Below, in pieces: positions 1 through 7,782 of a stretch of DNA of 64,000 nt (positions are counted from its first letter, which is position 1; the number at the start of each line of letters is the position of its first letter). The notes beneath the pieces are model-generated. The model searched no databases. It was not told where the DNA came from and saw nothing but the letters and a program-made list of their open reading frames with translations. Source of the stretch: JABMQB01 sp963678235 (GTDB taxonomy: Bacteria > Bacteroidota > Bacteroidia > Bacteroidales > Prolixibacteraceae). A program made the translations under genes and the position numbers. The stretch is taken from contig OY782766.1 in assembly GCA_963678235.1 (NCBI GenBank), positions 2,542,001 to 2,606,000 on the forward strand, read 5' to 3'.

Positions 1-289
1 TACCAGGGCAAAACACCTGCATGCAAAAACAGGTAAGGAAGCAGTAAAGCTTGCAACTGAGAATCCTGATATTGACATCGTGCTAATGGATATTGAACTA
101 CCTGACATAGATGGATTTGAAGCCACAAAGATAATCAAAAAGAAAAGAAATATTCCGATAATTGCACAAACAGCGTATGCAATGCAAAGCGATAAAGAAA
201 AGGCAATTGCTGCCGGTTGCGATGGCTACATAGCAAAACCATTAAATAAATCCCACCTGTTTGAATTAATCGAAAAAAACTTATCATAA
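1..289 (+). CDS. response regulator receiver domain, C-terminal part (5' end outside window)
   Basis: The reading frame is open from the left edge (codons from base 2) to the stop at 289, so the N-terminus is missing. Visible receiver-domain signatures are the phospho-acceptor Asp in VLMDIELPDIDG, the conserved Thr in AQTAYA, and the invariant Lys followed by Pro in IAKPL. The protein ends about 15 residues after this Lys, so no output domain follows. It is either a single-domain (CheY/Spo0F-like) regulator or the terminal receiver of a hybrid sensor kinase; the latter is common in Bacteroidota and fits the GxEAV style of the upstream residues (GKEAV). A GTG at 80 is in frame but is internal to the domain (beta-3) and should not be used as the start. 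The sensor partner cannot be seen. Confidence 0.9.
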   Translation, partial: TRAKHLHAKTGKEAVKLATENPDIDIVLMDIELPDIDGFEATKIIKKKRNIPIIAQTAYAMQSDKEKAIAAGCDGYIAKPLNKSHLFELIEKNLS

Positions 290-370
290 AATCAAACACC
301 TCCGTTTTTATTGTCTTCTAAACCATCATATCTCTTAATTGTTAGAATTTTAGATTGGAATTATTTGGTA

Positions 371-1003
371 ATGACGGAAACAATTCAAAGAAAATACGAA
401 AAAAAGACCGGCTGGGTGGTTCTGCTCACTGCAGCAACCATGTTGGTAGAGATTTATTTTGGGTGGTTAACAAATTCAATGGCACTGCTCGCCGATGGTA
501 TTCACATGGGATCGCATGTTTTGGCAATTGGCTTAAGCTGGTTGGCTTATGTATTTGTTAGGAAACTCGACAAATCAAAAAATAATTCGTTACAATCAAA
601 AAAAATATTGTCCCTTTCGGGATACACCAGCGGGATTTTATTACTGGTTTTTGCATGTTTTATACTGATCGAAGCAGGCAAACGGTTTTTTATTCCAAAA
701 GAAATTGTTTACAAAGATGCTATTCTGGTTGCGATTATTGGATTGGTTGTAAATATCGCCAGTGCATTTTTGTTACATCATAAGCATGAGCACGCTGACC
801 ATAATATCAGGGCTGCATATTTACATGTAATTGCGGATGCATTAACCAGTTTAACGGCAATTATCGGGCTGTTGGCTGCCATGCTTTGGAATATAAGTTA
901 TATTGATACCATCGCAGCGATTATCAGTTCCATCGTAATTATTAAATGGTCGGTTGGTTTGCTTAGGGACTCAGGCAAGGTTCTATTGGATTTAAAGACC
1001 TAA
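371..1003 (+). CDS. cation diffusion facilitator (DmeF-like Co/Ni/Zn exporter), short form
   Basis: A predicted inner-membrane proton-coupled divalent metal exporter of about 210 residues with six hydrophobic segments. Segment 2 carries LLADGIHMGSH; segment 5 carries HVIADALTS. These match the intramembrane metal site of CDF proteins, and the HMxxH form in segment 2 is the type seen in DmeF-like cobalt/nickel exporters. A His-rich loop, HHKHEHADHN, lies between segments 4 and 5. The protein stops right after segment 6, so it lacks the cytoplasmic C-terminal dimerisation domain of ordinary ~300-residue CDF proteins. The frame opens earlier (311), but the ATG at 371 gives the usual polar N-terminus before segment 1 and is preferred. 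Metal specificity is inferred from motif similarity only. Confidence 0.85.
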   Translation: MTETIQRKYEKKTGWVVLLTAATMLVEIYFGWLTNSMALLADGIHMGSHVLAIGLSWLAYVFVRKLDKSKNNSLQSKKILSLSGYTSGILLLVFACFILIEAGKRFFIPKEIVYKDAILVAIIGLVVNIASAFLLHHKHEHADHNIRAAYLHVIADALTSLTAIIGLLAAMLWNISYIDTIAAIISSIVIIKWSVGLLRDSGKVLLDLKT

Positions 1004-1174
1004 AACATTGGGACTTATTTCCTCTTATCAATGAAAAACATTTAAGATTCCCTAAAATCACTAACACAGGAAAAACATATTATTAGGATTTTAGTTCCAT
1101 GAATTTTATTTGTTGGAATAATAATGCGGATAGATCCCGATAATTATACGGGACGCATCACCCAAAGGATAAAA

Positions 1175-1204
1175 AAAGGTCCTATCAAAGACGATAGAAC
1201 CTTT
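1175..1204 (-). terminator. intrinsic terminator of the 2-oxoacid oxidoreductase operon
   Basis: The arms 1175-1186 and 1193-1204 pair over 11 of 12 positions (AAAGGT.CTATC) around a 6-nt loop. Read on the minus strand the stem runs into a T tract (complement of 1171-1177). It lies 22 nt past the stop codon of the gamma subunit gene. The opposite-strand read has a weaker T run, so it acts mainly for the minus strand. Confidence 0.85.
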
Positions 1205-1225
1205 CCTCAAAAATCCATTATTCTA

Positions 1226-1777
1226 TTATACTTCTTGCACAATTTCTACAATTTCCTGCCCTTTCTCAATAGCTTCCAGGTTAAGAGGGATTAATTTATG
1301 ATAACGTTCGGGCAAGGATTTCTCCAAACCTTTTTCCACATTATCAAGTGTAAGGATTGGCCTTACTTTTAGGAAACTGCCCAAAACAATCATGTTAAAC
1401 ACCTTCGGATTTCCCATTTCAACCGCAGTTCTGGTGCCTTCCACCTTAAAAATATTAACATCAGTCCTTTTGGGTGGATGGATAACACCGTTTGGATCAT
1501 ATAAAATTGTCCCGCCTGGTTTTACCATTTTTTCAAATTTATCCATCGATTGCTGGTTAAGGATGATCGCTGTATCGTATTCATGAACAATTGGCGAACT
1601 TATCCTTTTATCGCTAACGATTACAGTTACGTTAGCTGTCCCGCCCCTCATTTCCGGGCCATAAGAAGGAAACCAGGTTACTTCTTTATTTTCCATGATT
1701 CCGGAATACGCAAGTATTTTACCCATTGACAATACCCCTTGTCCTCCAAAACCTGCTATTATCATTTCTTCAGTCAT
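1226..1777 (-). CDS. 2-oxoacid:ferredoxin oxidoreductase, gamma subunit
   Basis: The catalytic-gamma type subunit (183 residues) of a ferredoxin-dependent 2-oxoacid oxidoreductase, cytoplasmic. It begins with the family signature IIAGFGGQGV and continues with SYGPEMRGGTANVTV, which contains the conserved RGG. It is the last gene of a four-gene operon, 11 nt after the beta subunit, and is followed by an intrinsic terminator at 1175-1204. The subunit set (delta 74, alpha 361, beta 262, gamma 183 residues) is the one annotated in Bacteroidota as 3-methyl-2-oxobutanoate (VOR) or 2-oxoglutarate (KOR) oxidoreductase. The sequence alone does not decide between branched-chain 2-oxoacids and 2-oxoglutarate. 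Confidence 0.9.
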   Translation of the reverse strand: MTEEMIIAGFGGQGVLSMGKILAYSGIMENKEVTWFPSYGPEMRGGTANVTVIVSDKRISSPIVHEYDTAIILNQQSMDKFEKMVKPGGTILYDPNGVIHPPKRTDVNIFKVEGTRTAVEMGNPKVFNMIVLGSFLKVRPILTLDNVEKGLEKSLPERYHKLIPLNLEAIEKGQEIVEIVQEV

Positions 1778-1788
1778 AGTATTTCAAT

Positions 1789-2577
1789 TTAGTTTTTTGA
1801 AGCATTTGATCCTTTCGAAGTATCTTTTAAATCGCCCAAAGGATAAAACGGGAACATATTTTCTTCCATCCAACGGTTAGCAACTACGGGTGTCATTTTC
1901 CATCCTGAATTACAGGTTGAAACAACTTCGATAAACGAAGTCCCTTTTTTCTCTATTACATTTTGAATGCCTTTTTTCATGGCACGTTTGCATTTACGCA
2001 CCGAAGCAGCATCTTGCGCCGATTGTCTTGTAACAAACGAAGTTCCTGGCAATTGAGCAATCAACTCTGTGATTTTCATCGGGTAACCGTTCAGCGCCAC
2101 ATCGCGCCCGTTTGGGGTTGTAGATGTAACCATTCCCTCAAGTGTTGTTGGAGCCATTTGCCCACCGGTCATCCCGTAAATACCATTATTGATAAAAATG
2201 ACCAATATGTTTTCGCCACGGTTACAAGCGTGCATAATCTCTCCCGAACCAATCGAAGCTAAATCACCATCACCCTGATAGGTGAAAACGAATTTATCAG
2301 GATTTGTCCGTGCAATTCCCGTAGCAACTGCAGGCGCACGGCCATGAGCAGCTTCTTGCCAGTCAACATCGATGTAGTTATATGCAAAAACGGCACATCC
2401 CACAGGGGCAACACCAATGGTTTCTTCCTGAATGCCTATCTCTTCAATTAATTCCGACAAAATTTTATGCACAACCCCGTGCGTACAGCCCGGGCAGTAA
2501 TGCATGATTGTATCTAGCTGAACATCTGACTTTTGATAGACCAGGTTTTCCGGTTTTATAATGTCTTTAATATCCAT
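1789..2577 (-). CDS. 2-oxoacid:ferredoxin oxidoreductase, beta (thiamine diphosphate) subunit
   Basis: Binds thiamine diphosphate and Mg2+ and carries out decarboxylation of the 2-oxoacid; electrons go to ferredoxin and the acyl group to CoA. The N-terminal HYCPGCTHG motif (about residue 28) is typical of these beta subunits. The TPP signature is split between YQGDGDLASIG (about residue 98) and FINNGIYGMTGGQ (about residue 128), giving the GDGD...NN pair. The length of 262 residues is normal. The gene lies 12 nt downstream of the alpha subunit and 11 nt upstream of gamma, so co-translation is likely. No FeS-cluster cysteine set is present here; the clusters are supplied by the 74-residue ferredoxin subunit at the head of the operon. 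Confidence 0.92.
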   Translation of the reverse strand: MDIKDIIKPENLVYQKSDVQLDTIMHYCPGCTHGVVHKILSELIEEIGIQEETIGVAPVGCAVFAYNYIDVDWQEAAHGRAPAVATGIARTNPDKFVFTYQGDGDLASIGSGEIMHACNRGENILVIFINNGIYGMTGGQMAPTTLEGMVTSTTPNGRDVALNGYPMKITELIAQLPGTSFVTRQSAQDAASVRKCKRAMKKGIQNVIEKKGTSFIEVVSTCNSGWKMTPVVANRWMEENMFPFYPLGDLKDTSKGSNASKN

Positions 2578-2589
2578 AATAAATTCCTA

Positions 2590-3675
2590 TTAAAATTTCT
2601 CTTTTAACGCCTCAACAACTTCATTGGGTGATGGAATAATCCCTCCCATTCTTCCAAAATGCTCCACCGGAACATTACAACCAGCTTCGTGTACCGACAA
2701 TTTAATGTCCTCAATCATTTGTCCTGCACTCATTTCTACCGACAAGAAACCTTTTACATGACAAGTTAATTCCGCAATTATTTTTTTAGGGAAAGGGAAC
2801 AAAGTAATAGGCCTGAGCAGCCCAACTTTTAATCCTTCAGCCCTTGCAAGTTCAACTGATTTTTGACAGATCCGTGCAGAGGTGCCAAATGCAACCAGAA
2901 CGAAGTCGGCATCGTCACACATAATTTTTTCGTAACGAACTTCGGTCTCTTCCATTTCCCGGTATTTTTCCTGAAAACGGAAATTATTTGCTTCCATCTT
3001 AGCCGAGTCCATTTCAAGCGAAGTAATCACATTTTGTGCCCTTGATGCAGGCTTACCAACGGTTGCCCACGAACCACATTCTTTTTGTATTTCTTCTTTT
3101 GTCCTTCTTGGTTTAAAGTCGGCAAGTTCAACTTTCTCCATCATTTGCCCAATGGCACCATCGGTCAGTATTAATGCCGGATTTCGATATTTAAACGCCA
3201 GTTCAAACCCAAGGTCGACAAAGTCGTTCATTTCCTGAACCGAAGCAGGTGCCAACACAATGAGTTTATAATCGCCATGCCCACCTCCTTTTACCGATTG
3301 AAAATAATCAGCTTGTGAAGGTTGGATAGTTCCAAGACCTGGACCTCCTCTAACAACATTTACAATTAAACATGGTAATTCGGCTCCCGCTATGTATGAA
3401 ATTCCTTCTGCCATTAAACTAATTCCCGGGCTCGATGATGAGGTCATCACTTTTTTCCCTGAGCCGGCAGCGCCATACACCATATTGATGGATGCAATTT
3501 CACTTTCGGCCTGAAGGACGGTCATTCCTGTTTCCTCCCATGGTCGCCTGATCATTAAGGTTTCCATAACTTCAGATTGAGGTGTTATCGGATATCCGAA
3601 GTATCCATCGCATCCGCAGCGAATTGCAGCTTCTGCCAGAACCTCATTTCCTTTCATTAATCTTAATTCTCCCAT
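2590..3675 (-). CDS. 2-oxoacid:ferredoxin oxidoreductase, alpha subunit (VorB/KorA-like)
   Basis: Alpha subunit, 361 residues, forming the active site with beta. The pyrimidine-binding domain opens with EAAIRCGCDGYFGYPITPQS; the YPITPQSE motif at about residues 28-35 is characteristic of the PorA/KorA/VorB family. QAESEIASINMVYGAA supplies the conserved Glu and SSSSPGISLM the glycine-rich loop. There is no gamma fusion at the N-terminus, unlike some KorA proteins, since gamma is a separate gene here. Length and subunit order match the Bacteroidota proteins called 3-methyl-2-oxobutanoate dehydrogenase VorB. The start ATG at 3675 sits 34 nt after the ferredoxin stop. Substrate assignment (branched-chain 2-oxoacids versus 2-oxoglutarate) remains open. 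Confidence 0.9.
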   Translation of the reverse strand: MGELRLMKGNEVLAEAAIRCGCDGYFGYPITPQSEVMETLMIRRPWEETGMTVLQAESEIASINMVYGAAGSGKKVMTSSSSPGISLMAEGISYIAGAELPCLIVNVVRGGPGLGTIQPSQADYFQSVKGGGHGDYKLIVLAPASVQEMNDFVDLGFELAFKYRNPALILTDGAIGQMMEKVELADFKPRRTKEEIQKECGSWATVGKPASRAQNVITSLEMDSAKMEANNFRFQEKYREMEETEVRYEKIMCDDADFVLVAFGTSARICQKSVELARAEGLKVGLLRPITLFPFPKKIIAELTCHVKGFLSVEMSAGQMIEDIKLSVHEAGCNVPVEHFGRMGGIIPSPNEVVEALKEKF

Positions 3676-3709
3676 TTATATTGTTTTATAAATTGAATTG
3701 ATTCTTAAC

Positions 3710-3934
3710 TTAAACACGCACCCGGTAAATAGTCAAACAGGTATCGGGACAAACCACGCCACAATTTGAACAGCCGATGCAAGCTTCCGGGTTTTTCATA
3801 TAGGAATAGTGATAACCCCTGCTGTTAACTTCCATATTTAATTCCAATACATCCTGAGGACAAACATCAACACAAATGCCACAACCTTTGCATCCTTCTT
3901 TATCAACAACTACAGCTCCTCTAACTTTTGCCAT
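3710..3934 (-). CDS. 2-oxoacid:ferredoxin oxidoreductase, delta (2x[4Fe-4S] ferredoxin) subunit
   Basis: A 74-residue dicluster ferredoxin with two classical motifs: CKGCGICVDVCP (residues 15-26) and CIGCSNCGVVCP (about residues 52-63). It carries electrons from the TPP subunit to free ferredoxin. It is the first gene of the delta-alpha-beta-gamma operon. Upstream on the minus strand are a TAGCTTTG -7 element (4004-4011) and a 14-bp palindrome (4034-4047) placed like a class II Crp/Fnr activator site. The gene for a Crp/Fnr-family regulator ends only 5 nt beyond the palindrome. Confidence 0.93.
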   Translation of the reverse strand: MAKVRGAVVVDKEGCKGCGICVDVCPQDVLELNMEVNSRGYHYSYMKNPEACIGCSNCGVVCPDTCLTIYRVRV

Positions 3935-4003
3935 ATCCTAAAAATTTTAGTATTACTCATCAATTGTTTGAATGATGATTTCATGAATTTGTATTAATAA
4001 CCA

Positions 4004-4011
4004 CAAAGCTA
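4004..4011 (-). promoter_or_regulatory. -7 element of the 2-oxoacid oxidoreductase operon promoter
   Basis: Read on the minus strand this is TAGCTTTG, a full match to the Bacteroidetes -7 consensus TAnnTTTG. No TTG lies at the usual 18-20 nt spacing upstream, which is what is expected of an activator-dependent promoter. The predicted transcription start is near 4000, giving a leader of about 65 nt before the ferredoxin gene. Confidence 0.6.
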
Positions 4012-4033
4012 TGTTTAACAATACTTAAAATAT

Positions 4034-4047
4034 GCAACAATTGTTGC
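4034..4047. promoter_or_regulatory. 14-bp perfect palindrome, candidate Crp/Fnr operator
   Basis: GCAACAATTGTTGC is identical on both strands. Its centre (4040.5) lies about 33 nt upstream of the centre of the -7 element, i.e. near -40 to -41 from the predicted start. That is the position of class II Crp/Fnr activator sites. It falls between the end of a Crp/Fnr-family gene and the operon it may control. The link to that regulator is inference. Confidence 0.55.
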
Positions 4048-4051
4048 TAAA

Positions 4052-4618
4052 TTAAATCCCGCGCAAGATTTTCGTTAAAATGTTTCTGTGCACTCCCAAA
4101 TAGGAAGCTATATGTTGTCTTTGTAATTTGGCAGCCAAAGCGCTATTGTCCTTCAGGAATTGTTGAATCCGTTGTTTTGCGTTCAGCGACTGCAATGCAT
4201 GTACCCGGCTGATTGCCTGTATGTAGCTCTCCTCAGCCAAAATCCGGACGGTTCTTTCAAACTGATGGTTTGTGTCTAGCAACTCTTTAAACTCGCCCCT
4301 TTCAATATAAATTAATGTGGAGTCTTCATAGGCTTTTATTGTTTCGCTGGACTTTTTCCCAAAAAAGAACCCATTGTGGCTACTAACAATAAAGTTGTTG
4401 GGCGGATAAAAAAACCTGGAAATCCACTCCTGCCCACTATCGGCAACATAAGTTGCATAAAGCAAACCGTCAACCAGGATACCAATTTTTTTGGTTTGTT
4501 CGCCATATTCAATAAAAAGGTCCCCCTTTTTTAAAACCACGGGTTCGCTTTTTAAAGGCAGCTTCTCGATTTGGTCAAGAGTTAATTGATATCGTGATAT
4601 GACTTTATTTTTATCCAT
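4052..4618 (-). CDS. Crp/Fnr-family transcriptional regulator
   Basis: A 188-residue regulator with an N-terminal cyclic-nucleotide-binding-like beta-roll (residues ~15-115, including VLKKGDLFIEYGE) and a C-terminal helix-turn-helix (residues ~148-188, recognition region HIASYLGVHRNILTKILR). It ends almost immediately after the recognition helix, so the wing is minimal; this is common in the short Bacteroidota members. No Fnr-type N-terminal Cys cluster is present, so direct O2 sensing by a 4Fe-4S cluster is not supported; the ligand is unknown. It is co-directional with the aminotransferase 17 nt upstream (probable operon). It lies just before the 2-oxoacid oxidoreductase promoter, whose palindrome is a plausible target. 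Confidence 0.88.
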   Translation of the reverse strand: MDKNKVISRYQLTLDQIEKLPLKSEPVVLKKGDLFIEYGEQTKKIGILVDGLLYATYVADSGQEWISRFFYPPNNFIVSSHNGFFFGKKSSETIKAYEDSTLIYIERGEFKELLDTNHQFERTVRILAEESYIQAISRVHALQSLNAKQRIQQFLKDNSALAAKLQRQHIASYLGVHRNILTKILRGI

Positions 4619-4634
4619 AAGCTTTTATCCTTAT

Positions 4635-5948
4635 TTATCGGACAAATTGTTTGTTGAAAAGCTGCAAACGTTCATCAAGGTCTTCAAACTGATCTCTTTG
4701 AACAAAAGAAACACATGCCCGAATACCCTCTTCGTTGCTACCTGTATTGCTTAAGGCAATGGCGCTTATCCCGAAATAAAGGAGGTTTTTTACCAGTTCG
4801 CTACCTGTCATGCCGGGGTACGAAATAGTGAAATAAAACCCATCGGCAATTGGCTCATCCAAGTCTTTATCGTAAACAATTTTAAAACCATTCTTCAGAA
4901 AAAGGGCTTTCATTATTTTTGCCTTTTCGCCATATTCTTTTACCTCATTAACAAAGTTAAACCTACCTTCATTGGCGGCTTTGAACATAGCCGTTAATGC
5001 CCACTGCGCCGAGTGGCAAGTACCTGAAGACAAGGAATACAAAATCCTTAAAGTAATCGTGCTCCCAAAAGTCGGGCTGTAGAACCGTTCCTGCAGGTTT
5101 TGATATTCGCGATGGTACAGTTTGTCTGAAATTACCATCATCCCACACCTTTGACCGGCATAGGAAAATATTTTTGAACTGGAAATAAACAAGATATAAT
5201 TATCGGTGTACCTGGCAACGCTTGGTTGGAAAGGTGCAACTCCGGGCTGCGACAAGTTTTTACGGAAATCCATGGCAAAATATGCCAAATCTTCCATGAC
5301 GATTACATCGTACTTATTTGCCAATTCCCCAATTATAGAAAGCTCGTCCTCCGTAAAACAAATCCATGTTGGGTTATTCGGATTGGAATAAATAATGGAA
5401 TTAATATTTCCTTTTGATAAATACGATTCCAGCTTATCCCGCAACTTTTCGCCTCGGAATTGAAGCACATCGAAAGTTTCAAGTTTTTGGTTCAACACCA
5501 TCATTTGCTGTTTTTGAACCGGAAATCCTGGATCAATAAACAGTGTTGTATCTTTATTTTTATCAATGTTACCTGCACACATCAAAGAAGCATAGGTTCC
5601 TTGCATTGAACCAACCGTAGGAATGCACCCTTTTGCATTAACATCAACATCCAGAAAATTTTTAACAAAAAGTGAGGCTTCTTCTTTAAGGGGGGCTATT
5701 CCATCCATCATCGGATATATGGAAGCAACGCCACGTTTCAAAGCTTCGATTTCGGCTTCAGTTCCTATCTGTGAAGGAGGCAATCCGGGAACCCCCATTT
5801 CCATCCTAATATACTTAATCCCTGAAGCTTCTTCAACCAAATTAACAATTGCAACCAATTCGCGGATGGAAGCATTGCCAATATCCGTGATTTTTAACTC
5901 TTTAATTTTCTGGTCGACCAGCTCGCTATTGATAGGTGATAGATTCAT
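4635..5948 (-). CDS. PLP-dependent aminotransferase class I/II
   Basis: A fold-type I aminotransferase of about 437 residues, cytoplasmic. The PLP Schiff-base lysine is in FISSSKIFSYAGQRCGMM, SNPNNPTWICFTEDE contains the conserved Asn-Pro of the substrate pocket, and VMEDLAYFAMD supplies the Asp that contacts the PLP ring nitrogen. The frame extends upstream to 5981, but the Met at 5948 (MNLSPINSEL) starts the conserved part and is preferred. The exact amino-acid substrate cannot be read from the sequence. Its position next to 2-oxoacid:ferredoxin oxidoreductase genes suggests it feeds 2-oxoacids into them or takes them out. The Crp/Fnr gene follows by 17 nt. Confidence 0.87.
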   Translation of the reverse strand: MNLSPINSELVDQKIKELKITDIGNASIRELVAIVNLVEEASGIKYIRMEMGVPGLPPSQIGTEAEIEALKRGVASIYPMMDGIAPLKEEASLFVKNFLDVDVNAKGCIPTVGSMQGTYASLMCAGNIDKNKDTTLFIDPGFPVQKQQMMVLNQKLETFDVLQFRGEKLRDKLESYLSKGNINSIIYSNPNNPTWICFTEDELSIIGELANKYDVIVMEDLAYFAMDFRKNLSQPGVAPFQPSVARYTDNYILFISSSKIFSYAGQRCGMMVISDKLYHREYQNLQERFYSPTFGSTITLRILYSLSSGTCHSAQWALTAMFKAANEGRFNFVNEVKEYGEKAKIMKALFLKNGFKIVYDKDLDEPIADGFYFTISYPGMTGSELVKNLLYFGISAIALSNTGSNEEGIRACVSFVQRDQFEDLDERLQLFNKQFVR

Positions 5949-5993
5949 TTTACTGTAAATTCTAGTATAAATTAAACACATGTTTAGGTAAAA

Positions 5994-6009
5994 GACAAAT
6001 ATAATTGTC
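5994..6009 (-). promoter_or_regulatory. possible promoter -7 element inside an inverted repeat, upstream of the aminotransferase
   Basis: TATATTTG on the minus strand (5996-6003) matches the -7 consensus. It sits within GACAA-6 nt-TTGTC (5994-6009), whose arms are perfect complements, so a repressor could cover it. No -33 TTG is found at the normal spacing. Position, about 48 nt before the start codon, is suitable. Confidence 0.35.
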
Positions 6010-6045
6010 TTGATTGCAGACCAGTTTTAAAAACTGAAAACCAAA

Positions 6046-6080
6046 GATGAGAAACTTCGCCAGAATGTAAGTTTCTCATC
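6046..6080 (-). terminator. intrinsic terminator after the flavodoxin gene
   Basis: Arms 6046-6056 and 6070-6080 are perfect complements over 11 bp (GATGAGAAACT) with a 13-nt loop. On the minus strand the stem is followed by a T-rich stretch. It lies 57 nt beyond the flavodoxin stop codon. Confidence 0.7.
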
Positions 6081-6136
6081 CATTCAGATAATAATTCCGA
6101 AGAAAATGAGGTAAAAATAAAATGTGATTTTTGTCA

Positions 6137-6664
6137 TTAAACCAAACCAAAGGCAGGTTTAAGTATTTCAATCCATTTGGCAACACGTTCGTCGGTCAGT
6201 TCTGGTTCAAAATCTTCGTCGATTGGCAACCCAACAAATTTCCCGTCAACGAGAGCTTCCGATTCTTCAAATTCGTAACCATCGGTTGATACCTGTCCGA
6301 CAACAATGGCATTGGCTTTAATAAGTTCTTTATACAACAAACCCATGTGGTTTACAAAGTGGTTTGCATAGGTAATATGGTCGCCCAAACCGAAAATTGC
6401 TACTTTTTTCCCTGTAAAATCAACTTCTGAAATTGACTTAAAAAATTTCCCCCAATCATCGGAAGAATACCCAGAGTCCCATGTATCTTTACCAACCGTA
6501 GAGATTCCAAAAATTAATTGATCGTATTTTTCTAAATCAGACGTGGTGGCTTCTTTCACAGCAACCATATCTGCTACACCTTCACCCAATGCCACATTTA
6601 TTTTATCTGCTACCCTATTTACCGAACCATGTAACGGACCGAAGAATAAACCAATTTTGCTCAT
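6137..6664 (-). CDS. flavodoxin (long-chain), atypical phosphate-binding loop
   Basis: A 175-residue FMN electron carrier. The fold signatures are KIGLFFGPLHGSVNRVA at the N-terminus, the DTWDSGYSSDDWGKFF segment (about residues 60-75) and FGLGDHITYANHFVNHMG (about residues 95-112). The long-chain insert (GYEFEESEALVDGKFVGLPI) and the LTDERVAKWI C-terminal helix are typical of FldA-like proteins. The phosphate loop is odd: where flavodoxins normally have a Ser/Thr-rich SSTGNT-like loop, this protein has PLHGSV, so the usual Thr ligands to FMN phosphate are missing. It is monocistronic with its own terminator. Its presence beside ferredoxin-dependent enzymes suggests it can replace ferredoxin under iron limitation; this is inference. 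Confidence 0.88.
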   Translation of the reverse strand: MSKIGLFFGPLHGSVNRVADKINVALGEGVADMVAVKEATTSDLEKYDQLIFGISTVGKDTWDSGYSSDDWGKFFKSISEVDFTGKKVAIFGLGDHITYANHFVNHMGLLYKELIKANAIVVGQVSTDGYEFEESEALVDGKFVGLPIDEDFEPELTDERVAKWIEILKPAFGLV

Positions 6665-6785
6665 GAGATTTTATTTTAAAAGTTTCAATTTTTATGTCAA
6701 TAGTTTGCAATAAGAACTTGAAAGACTAAAAGTACTTATCTGTTTTTATTTTACAAGGAAGATTTAAAGATTCCTAACGTAAAAA

Positions 6786-7622
6786 TTAAGTATTCTCAAT
6801 ATTTAATTCTCCTTGTTTATACTCGCCAAGGATCGACAAACTTGATACGTTTTTTAATACGGCATGAATTGCACGCTCGTATTTTTCCATCGAATCCCAC
6901 TCAATATCAACATGAATGGTATATTCATTTGGTTTCCCAATAATTGGCACCGATTGGATTTTAGCCAAGTTTATTTCGTTCTCACCCAAAATAGTCAACA
7001 CCTTGGCAAGCGATCCATAAAAGTGCCCAACTTCGAAACAAATGGAGGCTTTGTTGTTTCCCTTTGAAGGGTTTCCGTGTTTAGCCAATATCAAAAAACG
7101 CGTATAATTCTTTTTGTTGGTTTCAATGCCTGTATCTAAAATATTCAAACCATATAATTCAGCCGATCGGATATTGCTTATAGCTGCGGCATTTGTTAGC
7201 TTTTCGTCCGCAATTTTTTTAACGACCATTGCATTATCGCCAAGTTCTTTAGTTTCAACACCCGGAAAATTCTGCTCAAGGTATTCGTTGCACTGCATAA
7301 AAGAAACCGGGTGCGAATAAATTTCTTTAATATCTTTTCTTTCAACACCTGGCAATACCATGAGGTTCATTTGTATGTGGATATAAATCTCGCCAACTAT
7401 ACGAAGGTGATAATCACGGATTAAGCCATAATTGTTCAATAAGCTTCCGGCAATAGAATTTTCGATAGCCATCACCGAATAATCAACCTCATCGGCATCA
7501 ATCATCTCACATATATTCCGGAAAGTTTTGCATTCAATCACCTCAACTTCTTCGTTAAAGTATCTCCTGGCGGCATCTTCGTGGAACGAACCCGCAATTC
7601 CAAGTGTGGCTATTTTTTTCAT
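6786..7622 (-). CDS. pheA: prephenate dehydratase
   Basis: Converts prephenate to phenylpyruvate in phenylalanine synthesis; 278 residues, cytoplasmic. The catalytic PDT domain occupies residues 1-180. It has the N-terminal ATLGIAGSFHEDAA, the AIENSIAGSL loop and the essential NYTRFLIL (TRF) motif. A C-terminal ACT domain (about residues 193-270, ICFEVGHFYGSLAKVLTILG) carries phenylalanine feedback control. There is no fused chorismate mutase, so this is a monofunctional enzyme. A consensus promoter lies at 7645-7673. Its place among aryl-acid genes (iorAB, paaK) is notable because phenylpyruvate is the shared intermediate. Confidence 0.95.
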   Translation of the reverse strand: MKKIATLGIAGSFHEDAARRYFNEEVEVIECKTFRNICEMIDADEVDYSVMAIENSIAGSLLNNYGLIRDYHLRIVGEIYIHIQMNLMVLPGVERKDIKEIYSHPVSFMQCNEYLEQNFPGVETKELGDNAMVVKKIADEKLTNAAAISNIRSAELYGLNILDTGIETNKKNYTRFLILAKHGNPSKGNNKASICFEVGHFYGSLAKVLTILGENEINLAKIQSVPIIGKPNEYTIHVDIEWDSMEKYERAIHAVLKNVSSLSILGEYKQGELNIENT

Positions 7623-7644
7623 AAGTAATAATTAATTCAGGTAT

Positions 7645-7673
7645 CAAAGATACAAATTAAAGCATGTACACAA
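7645..7673 (-). promoter_or_regulatory. promoter of pheA
   Basis: Minus-strand TTG (7671-7673), an 18-nt spacer, then TATCTTTG (7645-7652), matching the Bacteroidetes pattern. The predicted start is about 15-20 nt before the pheA start codon. Confidence 0.65.
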
Positions 7674-7782
7674 CACCCGAAGGTATTGAAGCATAACCTT
7701 AATAAAACATTTGTTTCATTATAATGGGATGAGTGAAAGCCGCGACTTGCCCTATAAAAAGTACTTAAATGCCTATAAATTA

